A stretch of DNA of 64,000 nucleotides, from contig CAWEET010000021.1 in assembly GCA_963808165.1 (NCBI GenBank), positions 248,001 through 312,000 of the forward strand. The letters are read 5' to 3'. The stretch is from Thiosocius sp963808165 (GTDB lineage Bacteria; Pseudomonadota; Gammaproteobacteria; Chromatiales; Chromatiaceae). The first letter of the stretch is position 1, and each line of letters starts with the position of its first letter. The position numbers and the translations under genes are program-made. The notes under the pieces are model-generated. The model ran no database searches and was not told where the DNA came from. It saw nothing but the letters and a program-made list of their open reading frames with translations. Shown in pieces: positions 27,791 through 38,406 of this stretch.

Positions 27791-30700
27791 TCAATCGGGA
27801 AACAGGGCCGGCTGAATTTCACGCATGGGTGCCTGCCGAAGGAATTGCAGGTAATCTGCCCTGACCACCGGCACGCTGAAATAGAATCCCTGGAATATCT
27901 GACATCCCCGCTGCTCGAGAAACTGCAGTTGTTCGGTCGTCTCGACACCCTCGGCGACGACTCCCAGGCCCATGTGCCTGGCCATTGAAATAATGGTGTC
28001 AACGATAATCTCGCCATTGCTGTCGGCGCCGATATCGTCAATGAAGTCATTGCTGATCTTCAGCTGATCCAGCGGCAATTGCTTCAGATAACTCAACGAC
28101 GAATAGCCGGTTCCGAAATCGTCGATAGCGATACGGATACCCATTGCTTTGAGCGCATTCATTTTTGCGATCGTATCGTCGATATTCTCGATGAGGATGC
28201 CCTCGGTCAACTCGAGCATTACCACGGTCGGATCGGTATGGGTCGCAGTGAGCGTGTCCTGCACGCTGGCTACGAAATCCGGCTGACGAAACTGGGTGGG
28301 GCTGATATTTACCGCGATATGATCGACGCCGCATTCCATCGCGAACTCGCAGACCTCGCGCAGAATCCACGCGCCGATGTCCAGGATCAGTCCGGTTTCT
28401 TCCGCAATCGGAATGAATTCCGTGGGCATCACGATACCCCGCTCAGGGTGCAGCCAGCGAACCAGTGCCTCGGCACCGACCTGCTCGCCCGCCCCGCTGA
28501 CCTGGGGCTGGAAGTACACCTCGAATTCGTGATTCTGGATTGCGCCCCTCAGTTGCTTCTCCATTAACAGACGATTGTCGGCTGCCCGCTGCATTTGCAC
28601 ATTATAGAAAGCGATTCGATTACGCCCGTCGGCCTTGGCCCGGTACATCGCGGTATCGGCCTGCTTGAGGATATCCCCGGCGGTGCTGCCTTTCTCGGGA
28701 TAGATGGTGATGCCCAGGCTGGAACTGATAACGTGCTCGTATCCATCGAGCCGGTAGGGATCAGCGATGATCACCTGAAGCTTGCGGGCCACGTTGAACG
28801 CCTGTGCCATCGCATCACTGCGTGAGGTGTTGCCACCAGTCAGCAGTACCACGAATTCGTCTCCGCCGAGTCGTGCCGCCATATCCTCCTTGCGCAGCAC
28901 CGAGCCGAAGCGTCCGGCGAGCTGAACCAGTAACTCATCGCCTGTGGCATGCCCCATGGCGTCGTTGAGTGTCTTGAAGTTATCCAGGTCAAGGTATATC
29001 AGGCTGCCAAAGGTGCCATGGCGCAACGCTACGGCAAGCTCGTGTTTGATCGACTCGTGAAGCAGGCGGCGGTTGGCGAGGTTGGTCAGCGGATCGTAAA
29101 AAGCGAGTTGGCGAATCTGCTCTTCCGAACGGATGCGTTCGGCGTTGGCCAGAACCTGCAGGAACTGGTCGGCAATTTCGCCGGAGAAACGGACTTCATC
29201 GGCATGCCATCTGCGTGTCTCGCCGGTATGTTCCAGACATACCACCCCGCACATTTTACCGCCCACCCGAAACGGGCTGTCGAGTATCGAGCGGATGCCC
29301 AGTGAGCGCGCATAGTCCTCGAACTCGACCGTCCGGGGGTCGGTAAACAGATCGCTTACCGCAACCGATCGGTCGTTATTCAAGGCATCGATATAGATGG
29401 GATACTCCGCGAGCAAGAGCGCGTGCCCCGGTTCATGCGTATTCGTATCCGTTCGGTACAGGTCGATCGCCTCGAGTACCCCCTTGTGCTCATCGAGCAG
29501 CCAGATGCTGCAACGTGCCACCCCAATTACCCGGGCCGCGGTTTCATTGACGATCCGTGCCGCCTCCAGTGCGTCACCGGCGAACAGTGAGCGATGCAAT
29601 GAGAGCTCGATGATCGCTGCGTATTGTTGCTCGACTCGTTCTGTGCGTTGCTGCTGGAGTTGTCGTTCGTCTTCGCGTTGTTGGATCTCGTGGCGGAGTT
29701 CTTCGGTGCGTTCAACCACACGTTGCTCAAGCTCTTCGCGGGTGGCATTCAATTCGCGCTGCACTTCCATCAGCTTCTGGCTGCGGCGGTTGAAACAGGA
29801 TGCGAGTTGGCCCAATTCACTCTGGTCAGGGATTTGCAGCAGATGTCCCGCGGATTCGTCGGAATCTGCAAGGCGCTGCAACTGTTCGGACATGCCGGCT
29901 ATGGGATTCACCAGTACCCTGCGTACGAATACGAGGACAAGCAGCAATGACAAGATCATCACCGCAGCAATCGAAGTCATCAGATTACGATAGATCAGAT
30001 TGGTCGCGCTGACGGCCCTGCTGTAGGGCAGCACAGTCACGATCTTCCAGTTGGTTTGCGGCATTTCGAACACTGCGGCAAAGGCTGGCTCATCGAGCAG
30101 CAAGTCATCTTCGAGAAACAGGCGGGTGGGTTCGTGCGTACCCTCCCATTGTGGTTGTTGTTTGTTCTTGATGATCGTGGCGATCAGGCGCGCTTCGCGT
30201 TCATCGATCTGGTAACTGTCCTGCGCGATGCTTTGCGCCAGGCCGTCATCCCATCTCCCTGTTTGCGAATCCCGCGCAACAGTCTGGTCAATCGTATTCT
30301 GCAGCGCCGATGCGAGCGGCTGGAATCGGCTCTGGGCTGCGGCAAACTCGGTGGCATGAAGAAACTCCTCGGTGCGATTGCCTTGCGCGTCTATCCCATA
30401 GCGCTTGCCCAGGCCCTCCCGGGGAAAAGACAGGAACTTGCCGTTACGGTCCACCGCGAAGGCATACCCACCGAAGGCCTGCGACACGTCCGCCAGGAAT
30501 GCCTGCAGGCCTTCGAGTTTCAGGTCGATTGTCGATACGCCGTAGAACCTGCTGTCCCGATACATGGGCAAGGTCACCGTCACCATCGGCTGGTAGGAAT
30601 AGGGGTCCATATAGGATTTGGACCAGAAGGCCTCGCCTTCTCGCAGATATCTTGCCGGGACGTACCACTCTTCATGGTGGTATCCAGGGCCCTCCGGATT

Positions 30701-31123
30701 GTTGTAGTCGTCGTAAAACTGCAGCTTACCTGCCTTGTCCCGCCCCCAAAAGAAACTGCGGCGCTCGACTGCCGGGTCGTAGCGGTAGGGTTCGGGCCAG
30801 ATGCCGCCGCCCGCGATAAAGGCCTCGGTGCCCTCGTATTCGATCAGCTTTTCGATCAGATGCCGGTTCAGCTCATCGTTTGCCGGCAGCTCTTCGCCCA
30901 GGTTCGACATTGCAGCGGCCAATGATTCGGCCAACGCGATGCGACTGCCGAGCTCGGCAACGATGTTCCGGCCGGACATGATGACTTGTTCGTAGGCATG
31001 ATTCGTCAGCAGTCGCTTACCGACCGTCGAAAAAACGCCGACGATCGCTGCAAGAACCAACAGGAAGGACGCGATGAAAACGAGTGGAATTCTGACCTGA
31101 AGGCTGTTCCAGAAGTTTTTCAT
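27791..31123 (-). CDS. Cache-HAMP-GAF-GGDEF-EAL c-di-GMP turnover protein
   Basis: This 1110-residue membrane sensor has a helix at about 13-33, a large dCache-like periplasmic domain (WSKSYMDPYSYQPMVTVTLP, YGVSTIDL), a second helix near 383-405, a HAMP segment and a Gln/Arg/Glu-rich coiled coil. A GAF domain (about 515-670), a GGDEF domain with intact RLGGDEF near 751 and an EAL domain (EALVRW near 883, DDFGTGYSS, AEGVET) follow. Both catalytic signatures look active, so it can make or degrade c-di-GMP. In the EAL domain the usual LKID is LKIS; the catalytic Lys remains. Periplasmic ligand plus cytosolic GAF ligand suggest dual control. It is monocistronic. Confidence 0.93.
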   Translation of the reverse strand: MKNFWNSLQVRIPLVFIASFLLVLAAIVGVFSTVGKRLLTNHAYEQVIMSGRNIVAELGSRIALAESLAAAMSNLGEELPANDELNRHLIEKLIEYEGTEAFIAGGGIWPEPYRYDPAVERRSFFWGRDKAGKLQFYDDYNNPEGPGYHHEEWYVPARYLREGEAFWSKSYMDPYSYQPMVTVTLPMYRDSRFYGVSTIDLKLEGLQAFLADVSQAFGGYAFAVDRNGKFLSFPREGLGKRYGIDAQGNRTEEFLHATEFAAAQSRFQPLASALQNTIDQTVARDSQTGRWDDGLAQSIAQDSYQIDEREARLIATIIKNKQQPQWEGTHEPTRLFLEDDLLLDEPAFAAVFEMPQTNWKIVTVLPYSRAVSATNLIYRNLMTSIAAVMILSLLLVLVFVRRVLVNPIAGMSEQLQRLADSDESAGHLLQIPDQSELGQLASCFNRRSQKLMEVQRELNATREELEQRVVERTEELRHEIQQREDERQLQQQRTERVEQQYAAIIELSLHRSLFAGDALEAARIVNETAARVIGVARCSIWLLDEHKGVLEAIDLYRTDTNTHEPGHALLLAEYPIYIDALNNDRSVAVSDLFTDPRTVEFEDYARSLGIRSILDSPFRVGGKMCGVVCLEHTGETRRWHADEVRFSGEIADQFLQVLANAERIRSEEQIRQLAFYDPLTNLANRRLLHESIKHELAVALRHGTFGSLIYLDLDNFKTLNDAMGHATGDELLVQLAGRFGSVLRKEDMAARLGGDEFVVLLTGGNTSRSDAMAQAFNVARKLQVIIADPYRLDGYEHVISSSLGITIYPEKGSTAGDILKQADTAMYRAKADGRNRIAFYNVQMQRAADNRLLMEKQLRGAIQNHEFEVYFQPQVSGAGEQVGAEALVRWLHPERGIVMPTEFIPIAEETGLILDIGAWILREVCEFAMECGVDHIAVNISPTQFRQPDFVASVQDTLTATHTDPTVVMLELTEGILIENIDDTIAKMNALKAMGIRIAIDDFGTGYSSLSYLKQLPLDQLKISNDFIDDIGADSNGEIIVDTIISMARHMGLGVVAEGVETTEQLQFLEQRGCQIFQGFYFSVPVVRADYLQFLRQAPMREIQPALFPD

Positions 31124-31498
31124 GCTCGGCGGCCAGCGTCGTCAGAAGACAATTCATCCGGGGCTGAGTCTATCAGTTCATGCCAATCCCCGCGCAAGAT
31201 CGATCCGGCAGTAAGGCGCACCCCCGGATGCCGGCGTGAAAAGATTGGTTGAAGCCTCTATTATGGCGTGGGTGTCGCCGGGCCTGGCCGGGGTGCATGG
31301 TGATCTCCGTATTCGGCGCTTGCAGTTCAGCGCTGGCAGCATCGCTGGTGTAAACCCGGATGGGAGAACCTTCCCGCGAAGGTGCATGCCGACTGTTGTC
31401 GGGAAGGTCGTAGAGACGCTGTCCAGCGGTGTTATTGGCGGCGAAGAGTTCGAGCCTCGTTCAGGCTTGTTGGCATCTTAGATTTTCAGGAGAACACC
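31124..31498. other. Intergenic between divergent genes
   Basis: About 375 bases between the c-di-GMP protein and the 92-residue gene. Short inverted repeats (GGGAGAACCTTCCC, then GCGAAGGT near 31370) are visible. No known riboswitch fold was recognised. Confidence 0.35.
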
Positions 31499-31777
31499 AT
31501 GAGCGATATTTCGAAAGACGACGGCGTCGCCTATACTCTGATCGAAAGGTTCGAGAAGTTCCGGTTGCCCCGTGCACTCGATATCAAAGAGCGGGTGGAC
31601 CGTGGTGAGAAGCTAAGTGAGAGTGATCTCAATCACCTAGAGCGCTTGTTGAGCGACACTGGCGAGGTCCAGCGCCTCGTGGAAAGGCGCCCCGATCTGC
31701 AGCCGCTGTATGGGCGTGCGGTGAACCTGTATAACGAAATCACGAAAAAGGCATTGGAAAACGAGCAGAACTCATAG
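31499..31777 (+). CDS. Small helical protein, 92 residues, unknown function
   Basis: The ATG has CAGGAGAACACC directly upstream, a good ribosome site. The product is soluble, charged and helix-forming (YTLIERFEKFRLPRALDIKERVDRG, LNHLERLLSDTGEVQRL) with no cysteines and no membrane segment. It looks like a conserved small cytosolic protein, but I cannot name a family or function. It converges on the PLD lipoprotein gene. Confidence 0.65.
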   Translation: MSDISKDDGVAYTLIERFEKFRLPRALDIKERVDRGEKLSESDLNHLERLLSDTGEVQRLVERRPDLQPLYGRAVNLYNEITKKALENEQNS

Positions 31778-31887
31778 TCTCTCTCGCGGACCAGATTCGC
31801 TTGCGATGACGTCTCGGGTTGCGTGCCATTGGCTGTTTTTCGCCCGGGGCGCGTCCTCCGTTTTGCCCAGCGGTCAGGGCGCTCCGG

Positions 31888-33447
31888 TCACAGGTACTTC
31901 TCGATCGGCAGCAGGCTGATCAACGCGGACTTGAAGCGCCGCCACAGCCCCGTTTCCGGCTCGTGTGTCCAGGTTTCGCTCCCGGGGGAAGACCAGATCA
32001 AGTCCCCGGCACCATCCTCGTGAAGCTGCCAGCTGTTTGCCGGTGCCATCGCCGCCGCTATGTCCTGCGCCACCCGCTGCGCCAACTCGCGGCTGTGGAT
32101 AACTAACACCGTCTCGCCATTGAGATAGATCGAGCGCAGGTTGACGTTGAACGACCCGACATAGATTGTCTTGCGATCGAACACTGCGGATTTGGCATGC
32201 AGGCTGAGGGCTCCTTTGTCGCAATAGTCGGTGGCCGCGATCCAGTCCACGCAGGCCGCAGCGTCGGGTTTGAGCTCGAAAAGATTCAGTCCTGCGGCCA
32301 GCATGGCCGGACGGCGCCGTGCATAGCCGGCATGGTTGGTTGTTAGATCGTTTGAGGCCAGCGAATTGGTCACCGCGTCGACGCGAACACCGCGCGCCCG
32401 GAGTTGCTCGAGCAGATGCAATTGAGAATCGCCCAGGATCAGGTAGGCCGATTCGATCAACAATTCGGAATCGGTCTGCTTTACGATCTGTCGCAATGCC
32501 GTTGCGGTCCGCTGCGGCTGATCGGTGTCTGCCGTCATTTCCTGCGCGGGCGGATCGAACACCAGCTCGGCCGGGGCCCAGACAGCCCGTTCCATTTCCC
32601 TCTGCAGAGTTGCGTGCGCAGCCACGGCGTCCTCTACGGGTGCCTGGGGGAACCCAGTCGTATCCGCCGCGGCGGCACGTGTTGCCTCGAATCTCGCTAT
32701 GGTCGCCGCGTCGCCTTCGCGGCCGTGCGAGAGTAGATTGATTGGATAGCTCCATGCGCTATTCCAATAGGCGTCGAAGTTGCTAGCCATCGCTTGCACC
32801 ACTGGTCCCTGCGCGAGTACGTCCCGATCCAGGAAGTTCATCTCAGGGTGCAGATCGAAGTATTCGTCGCCTATGTTGCGCCCACCGACGATGCCCATGG
32901 CTGCGTCTACGACGAAGGTCTTGTTGTGCATGCGTCGGTTCAGGCGCCGGAACTCGGACGCAAACGCCAGTATTTTGCCAACCTTCGTGCGTGCGGCGGA
33001 CGGATTGAAAATGCGTATCTCGATGTTTGGGTGCCGGTCCAGTAGCCCGATCATCGCATCCCGATTGCCGACGTTGATGTCATCGAGCAGCAGGCGCACG
33101 CGGACGCCGCGATCGGCGGCCAGCATCAGGCGGTGTGCCAGATAGCGCCCCGACCTGTCACCGTTCCAGATGTAATACTGGGCATCGATGCTCCGTTCGG
33201 CCGCCTCTATCAGGGCGGCCCGTTGCAGGAAGGCCTGATAACCGCGATCCAGAATGAGCAAGCCGGACTGCCCGCTGTGGCGTTGCGCCTCGGCGAGCGC
33301 GCGCTGTCCCAGGGTCGTGGTCTCGGGGTCGTTGAACGCGGGCTCGTTGCGACGGTCCGTCTGCGGTGGCATCGCACCACAACCAGACAGGAAGAGCACG
33401 ATCAGGATCGCCGGTATGGCGCCGGTTCGGGGGAAGTTGCGTCTCAT
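31888..33447 (-). CDS. Phospholipase D/cardiolipin synthase-like lipoprotein
   Basis: From the ATG at 33447 the 519-residue product starts with a lipoprotein signal (AILIVLFLSGCGA). It has two complete HKD motifs: HNKTFVVDAAMGIVGGRN and HAKSAVFDRKTIYVGSFN. The spacing and the YYIWNGD/QYYIW string near the N-terminus are typical of cardiolipin synthase-like PLD proteins of the envelope. It is the second PLD-type lipoprotein of the window and is only distantly similar to the one at 4008. Longer starts up to 33561 would place the signal peptide internally. Confidence 0.88.
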   Translation of the reverse strand: MRRNFPRTGAIPAILIVLFLSGCGAMPPQTDRRNEPAFNDPETTTLGQRALAEAQRHSGQSGLLILDRGYQAFLQRAALIEAAERSIDAQYYIWNGDRSGRYLAHRLMLAADRGVRVRLLLDDINVGNRDAMIGLLDRHPNIEIRIFNPSAARTKVGKILAFASEFRRLNRRMHNKTFVVDAAMGIVGGRNIGDEYFDLHPEMNFLDRDVLAQGPVVQAMASNFDAYWNSAWSYPINLLSHGREGDAATIARFEATRAAAADTTGFPQAPVEDAVAAHATLQREMERAVWAPAELVFDPPAQEMTADTDQPQRTATALRQIVKQTDSELLIESAYLILGDSQLHLLEQLRARGVRVDAVTNSLASNDLTTNHAGYARRRPAMLAAGLNLFELKPDAAACVDWIAATDYCDKGALSLHAKSAVFDRKTIYVGSFNVNLRSIYLNGETVLVIHSRELAQRVAQDIAAAMAPANSWQLHEDGAGDLIWSSPGSETWTHEPETGLWRRFKSALISLLPIEKYL

Positions 33448-33891
33448 GGTCACTCGACGGCCGATTTCCGCCGCCCTCTCGACTGCCGACCACATGGTCC
33501 AGGTTTCAGTTTCGGCGCGGAGAGATTGAAACATAGTGACAACAATACAGGACAAAGGCATCGCACCGAGAGTGACAGAAGCGATGCCAAGTGCAGGAAT
33601 CCGACATTGCCATGCCCCAAGGGTGGGCGACCGGTGGCCTTGCTTGGGTACCTTTGTGCGTTGCCGGGCAGGGCGCGATCATGCCAGGCTTGATGAAACC
33701 TGCTCGAATCCAGGCTGGCTCTTGCAGTTCCGCATATTACTGTCGCTGCAGGCGGGGCTTTGGCGTTGGCCGCGAATACACGGTCCGCTATGCCAATGTG
33801 GACCCGTTCGGCCAAGTGCAACCATTGGACCTCGGGTGCCCGATGGAGGAAGATGAAGCCAAGAATCCCAGCGAATTCGAGGACCCGTTGC

Positions 33892-35023
33892 ATGCAGTGG
33901 AAATCCGTCATTGTCTGCGGCCTGTCGGTCGCCTTGTTGCTTGGCGGCTGTGCTGAGCAAGAGCCGCCACAGACCGAGGCCGTCGGCCCGACCAGTGAAA
34001 ACGATGATGATCGCCGGCGCCGATGCAACTGGGGTACGCTCGTTTCCCGCCCGCATCGCAGCGGCGGCACGGGCGGATCTGGCATTTCGCGTGCCGGGTA
34101 CCGTGCAGGAGCTGCCGATCAAGGAAGGGGACCCGGTGAAAGAGGGCGATCTGATCGCACGCCTGGATCCTACGGACTACCAGATCGTGGTCGATGACCG
34201 TCAGGCGACGTTCGACAAGGCACAGAAGAACTACGACCGAGGTAAGGAACTCGTCTCCTCGGGGGCCATTTCCGGCTCGGATTTCGACCGCTTGGAGGCG
34301 GAATTCAAGAATGCCAGGGCGGCCCTCAGCACCGCCAGCCAGGACCTGGCCTATACCGAGCTCAAGGCCCCGTTCGAGGGCATGATCGCATCGCGCCTGG
34401 TTGACCGATTCGAGGAGATACAGGCCAAACAGCCCATTGTCGTGATACAGAATGTCGAGATGCTCGAGGTCAAGTTCGACGTCCCCGAATCGATCATTCG
34501 GGGTATCCGTGGGCGCGGCGTCACGGAAAGCGAGGCAGCGCGCGATAGGGTAAAGGTGTTCGCCACTTTCCAGGATCAGCCCGGTCGCGAGTATCCGCTG
34601 ACGTACAAAGAGGTTTCGACCAAGGCCGACGCCAAGACCCAGACATTCGAGGCGACCTACCTGATGAAGCAGTGGGAGGATGGTACGGTCCTGCCCGGCA
34701 TGACGGCCGGCGTCACCGTGGATCTCGCAGGTTACGTCGACAGCGCAATAGCCTTCACCGTGCCGGTCAGCGCGGTGGTCGGAGACTTCAAGCTCGACCC
34801 GCAGGTCTGGACCGTCGACGAGGCCAGTATGACGGTATCCCCTCAGCCGGTGAAGGTCGGTCGCCTGGTGGGTGACGGCATCGAGGTGCTCGAAGGACTG
34901 GAACCCGGCGCCCGGGTGGTGACCGCCGGTACCGCGTTCCTGGTCGAAGGCATGCCGGTCGTTCTGATGCCCGATCTGGAACAGGCCCAGCCGCGTCCCG
35001 AAGATCTGAAATACCAACTATGA
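33892..35023 (+). CDS. RND periplasmic adaptor 2, frameshift near the N-terminus
   Basis: The body (from about 34000) is a membrane fusion protein: lipoyl half FRVPGTVQELPIKEGDPVKEGD, a short helical hairpin, second lipoyl half (AYTELKAPFEGMIASRLV) and a beta-barrel. Its own frame has no sensible N-terminus. A perfect lipoprotein signal (MQWKSVIVCGLSVALLLGGC) begins at 33892 in the frame one base earlier and runs open past 34000. One extra base between about 33980 and 34030 explains this. Either the gene is broken, an internal start such as the ATG pair near 34004 gives a non-exported protein, or the sequence has a base error. It lies 34 bases upstream of its permease. Confidence 0.8.
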
Positions 35024-35057
35024 GCAGGACTCCGGGGCAGCGATCAGGGGTCGTAGT

Positions 35058-38000
35058 ATGAATATCGGTGAATACTCGGTCGAGCGGCCGGTAATCTCCT
35101 GGTTGATCGTGATCATCCTGGTGTTCGGCGGTATCTGGGCCTTTGACAACATGGGTAAGCTGGAAGACCCGGCCTTCACCATCAAGCTTGCCAAGATCAT
35201 CACGCTGTACCCGGGCGCGTCCGCGCAACAGGTCCAGGATGAGGTGACCTACCATATCGAGGATGCCCTGCAGCGGATGGGGCAGGTCAAGCACATCAAG
35301 ATGAGTATCTCGCGTCCTGGCATGTCCGACATCCAGATCGAGTTCAAGGACCAGTACCGAGCCGAGGACTTTCCGGGCATCTACGATGAACTGAGGCGCA
35401 AGATCGCGGACATGAAGTCCAAGCTGCCGCCAGGCGCCCAGGACCCTGTGATCATCGACGAATTCGGCGATGTGTACGGCATCTATGTCGCGCTGACCGG
35501 CCAGGGATACAGTTGGCGCGACCTGTGGGATTTCGCCGACCGACTCAAGCGCGAACTGGTACTGGTGCATGGGGTGCGCAAGGTCATCATCGGTGGCGAA
35601 CAGCGGGAGGTGGTGTATGCCGATATCTCACGGTCCCGTCTCGGTGAACTGGGCATATCCCCGGCCCACATCGCCGATATCCTCAAGTCCCAGAACGTGG
35701 TTGTGGATGCCGGTGAGGTCAGTGTCGGCCCGGAGTACCTGCGCGTCAGCCCGACCGGTGAGTTCGCCTCGGTGGTGGAGATCGGCAACGTGCTGATCGG
35801 GTCGGATGAGAAAAGGCTCATCTACCTGAAGGACATCGCCGATATCGTGCGTGCCTACGAAGACGTCCCGAGCAAGATGTACTACGTCAATGGCCGCCCG
35901 GCGCTGACCCTGGGGGTATCGATGCAGGCCGGTGAGAACGTCGTCGCCGTCGGGGAGCGTCTATCCCGGCGTATGGACGAACTCAGGGGCGTGATCCCCG
36001 TCGGTATGGAGCTGACCCAGATATACAATCAGCCGATCGAGGTCGACAAGTCGGTGCGTGGCTTTGTGGTCAGCGTCGGGCAGGCGGTCGCCATCGTGAT
36101 CATCGTGCTGTTGCTGTTCATGGGCATAAGGGTCGGTCTGATCATCGGTGCGGTGCTGTTGATCACGGTGGCCGGCACGCTGCTGATCATGCACCTCAAC
36201 GGTATCGAGTTGCAGCGCATCTCACTTGGTGCGCTGGTCATTGCCCTCGGTATGCTGGTGGACAATGCCATTGTGATTGCCGAGGGTATCCTGGTGCGCA
36301 TGCAGGGCGGTATGCGTGCCGCACAGGCGGCCGGCGAGACCGTCGGCAAGACGATATGGGCTCTGCTGGGTGGTACCATCATCGGCATCCTGGCCTTCTC
36401 GGCCATCGGCCTGTCGCCCGACAGTACCGGTGAGTTTGCCGGGTCGCTGTTTTACGTCATTCTGTACTCGCTGCTGCTGTCCTGGGTGACGGCCATCAGT
36501 ACCACCCCACTGTTGTGTTCGCTTCTGTTGAAACCAGGCCAGGGTGGCGACGGAGCGCAGCGGGATCCCTACGGCGGCGTCGTATTCACGATCTTTCGCA
36601 GCCTGCTCGCGTTGGCGATCCGCAGGCGTGTAGTCACGGTGATGCTCGTCGTGGCGCTGTTCGTGGTGGCACTGGTAGGCTTCGGCAGCGTCAAACGGGC
36701 CTTCTTCCCCGAGTCGAATACGCCGCTGTTCTTCGTCGACGTATGGGAGATCGAGGGGAGTGATATTCGTTCGACACGCGAAGATGCGCTGCGGGTCAGC
36801 GAGTTTCTGCGAGGTCTGGAAGGTGTCGAGCAGACGACCACGGTGATCGGCGGACCGCACGAGCGTTTCACGCTGGTCTACGACCCACGTGAGATCTCCT
36901 CCGCGTACGCCCAGATCATCGTGAAGACCGACGGTCGGGAGCGGATCGCCGAGGTCTGGGACAAGGTCGGCGAGTATATGCGGACGGATATGCCCTGGAC
37001 CGACCCGATCATCAAGTCGCTGCGTATCGGCCCCGGGCGCGACTCCAAGATCGAGGCCCGTTTTCATGGCCCCGATCCGGCGGTACTGCGGAAGCTCTCG
37101 CGGGAAGCGCAGGCCATCATGCGTGCCGATGCGGAGGCAAAGGACGTGCGGGACGACTGGCGCCAGCCGGTCAAGCTGGTCCGGCCAATTTTCAACGAGC
37201 AGGTGGGCAGGCAACTCGGCATTACGCGAGAGAACCTGGCGGGCGCACTGCGCTATGCCTTCGAAGGGACGCAGGTCGGCCGCTACCGAGACGGTATCCG
37301 CGTGCTGCCGATCCTGATGCGCGCACCCGAGGACGAACGCGCCGACGTCGGCAATCTGCAAGATGTCACGATCTGGAGCCCGGTACTGAACGGTACGGTG
37401 CCGGCGGCGCAGGTGATCAGCGGTTTCGAGACGGTGTTCGAAAATACCGTGCTGCGCTCGCGTGATCGCATTCGTACCATCATCGCCTCGTGCAATCCGA
37501 CCGGCGAATTGGCGACGCCCCTGTTCAGCCGGATCAAGCCGCAGATCGAGGCAATGCAACTGCCCGCCGGCTATAGCTTGTCCTGGGGTGGTGAATACGA
37601 GGACTCAAAAAAGGCCCAGTCGGGACTCGGGCGATCGCTGCCGGTCGGTTTCCTGTTCATGATCCTCACCAGCATCCTGTTGTTTGGGAAGATTCGTCAG
37701 CCGCTGATCATCTGGCTCACGGTGCCGCTGGCGATCGTCGGCATTACCGCCGGCCTGTTGGGGGCGAACGGCGCCTTCGACTTCATGTCGCTGCTCGGCG
37801 CGTTGTCCTTGATCGGCCTGTTGATCAAGAATGCCATCGTGCTGATCGACGAGATCGATCAGCAGATCGAGGAGGGCAAGGAGGGCTTTGCCGCGATTCT
37901 CGATGCCACCGTCAGTCGCCTGCGCCCGGTGGTGCTGGCGGCGGCCACCACGATACTCGGGTTGATACCCCTGCTCAGGGACGTGTTTTTCGTCAACATG

Positions 38001-38099
38001 TCGATCACGATCATGGCGGGGCTGGGCTTTGCGACTGTGCTTACGCTGGTGTTCGTACCCACCCTGTACTCGATCATGTTCAAGATAAGGCCGGGCTGA
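35058..38099 (+). CDS. RND efflux permease 2
   Basis: This 1013-residue permease starts with the typical cytoplasmic segment and helix 1 (SVERPVISWLIVIILVFGGIW) and keeps the RND duplication of helices and large periplasmic loops. In helix 4 it has LGMLVDNAIVIAEG, one Asp followed by Asn, instead of the DD of classic drug pumps. Some RND subfamilies share this, and the proton path must differ. It pairs with the adaptor just upstream. No outer-membrane channel gene is nearby. Confidence 0.92.
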   Translation: MNIGEYSVERPVISWLIVIILVFGGIWAFDNMGKLEDPAFTIKLAKIITLYPGASAQQVQDEVTYHIEDALQRMGQVKHIKMSISRPGMSDIQIEFKDQYRAEDFPGIYDELRRKIADMKSKLPPGAQDPVIIDEFGDVYGIYVALTGQGYSWRDLWDFADRLKRELVLVHGVRKVIIGGEQREVVYADISRSRLGELGISPAHIADILKSQNVVVDAGEVSVGPEYLRVSPTGEFASVVEIGNVLIGSDEKRLIYLKDIADIVRAYEDVPSKMYYVNGRPALTLGVSMQAGENVVAVGERLSRRMDELRGVIPVGMELTQIYNQPIEVDKSVRGFVVSVGQAVAIVIIVLLLFMGIRVGLIIGAVLLITVAGTLLIMHLNGIELQRISLGALVIALGMLVDNAIVIAEGILVRMQGGMRAAQAAGETVGKTIWALLGGTIIGILAFSAIGLSPDSTGEFAGSLFYVILYSLLLSWVTAISTTPLLCSLLLKPGQGGDGAQRDPYGGVVFTIFRSLLALAIRRRVVTVMLVVALFVVALVGFGSVKRAFFPESNTPLFFVDVWEIEGSDIRSTREDALRVSEFLRGLEGVEQTTTVIGGPHERFTLVYDPREISSAYAQIIVKTDGRERIAEVWDKVGEYMRTDMPWTDPIIKSLRIGPGRDSKIEARFHGPDPAVLRKLSREAQAIMRADAEAKDVRDDWRQPVKLVRPIFNEQVGRQLGITRENLAGALRYAFEGTQVGRYRDGIRVLPILMRAPEDERADVGNLQDVTIWSPVLNGTVPAAQVISGFETVFENTVLRSRDRIRTIIASCNPTGELATPLFSRIKPQIEAMQLPAGYSLSWGGEYEDSKKAQSGLGRSLPVGFLFMILTSILLFGKIRQPLIIWLTVPLAIVGITAGLLGANGAFDFMSLLGALSLIGLLIKNAIVLIDEIDQQIEEGKEGFAAILDATVSRLRPVVLAAATTILGLIPLLRDVFFVNMSITIMAGLGFATVLTLVFVPTLYSIMFKIRPG

Positions 38100-38406
38100 A
38101 CAGCCGCCGCCGGTCCGCTCCCGTTTCGAGGCGCCTGGCAGGTCCACGCCCGGGAGAGACTGCGCGGTCCCTCGGATCGTCACCGGGGCTGAACGGCCGA
38201 GCGGCTGCAGAAGTTTCTTTCGCAGGGTGGCCTCTGATGCAAGAGGGCCAGTCCTGTTCGCCGGAGCAGGTCGCGGGCTTCCCGCGCCCCTGTGGCGGTT
38301 TGACGCGCGCCCACGACCGGCTATCGCTGCCATGGAGCCGGCCTGGATACCTGGGCTATGATGTTTCTCCTGAGTCGGCACGCGAAACCCGAGAGAGCCA
38401 ATCACC

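Noticed and set aside
31124..31498. c-di-GMP or cobalamin riboswitch before the small helical gene
   Set aside because: Only short inverted repeats are present; conserved aptamer cores were not seen.
36222..37559. 445-codon reverse open frame
   Set aside because: Antisense to RND permease 2, no family.
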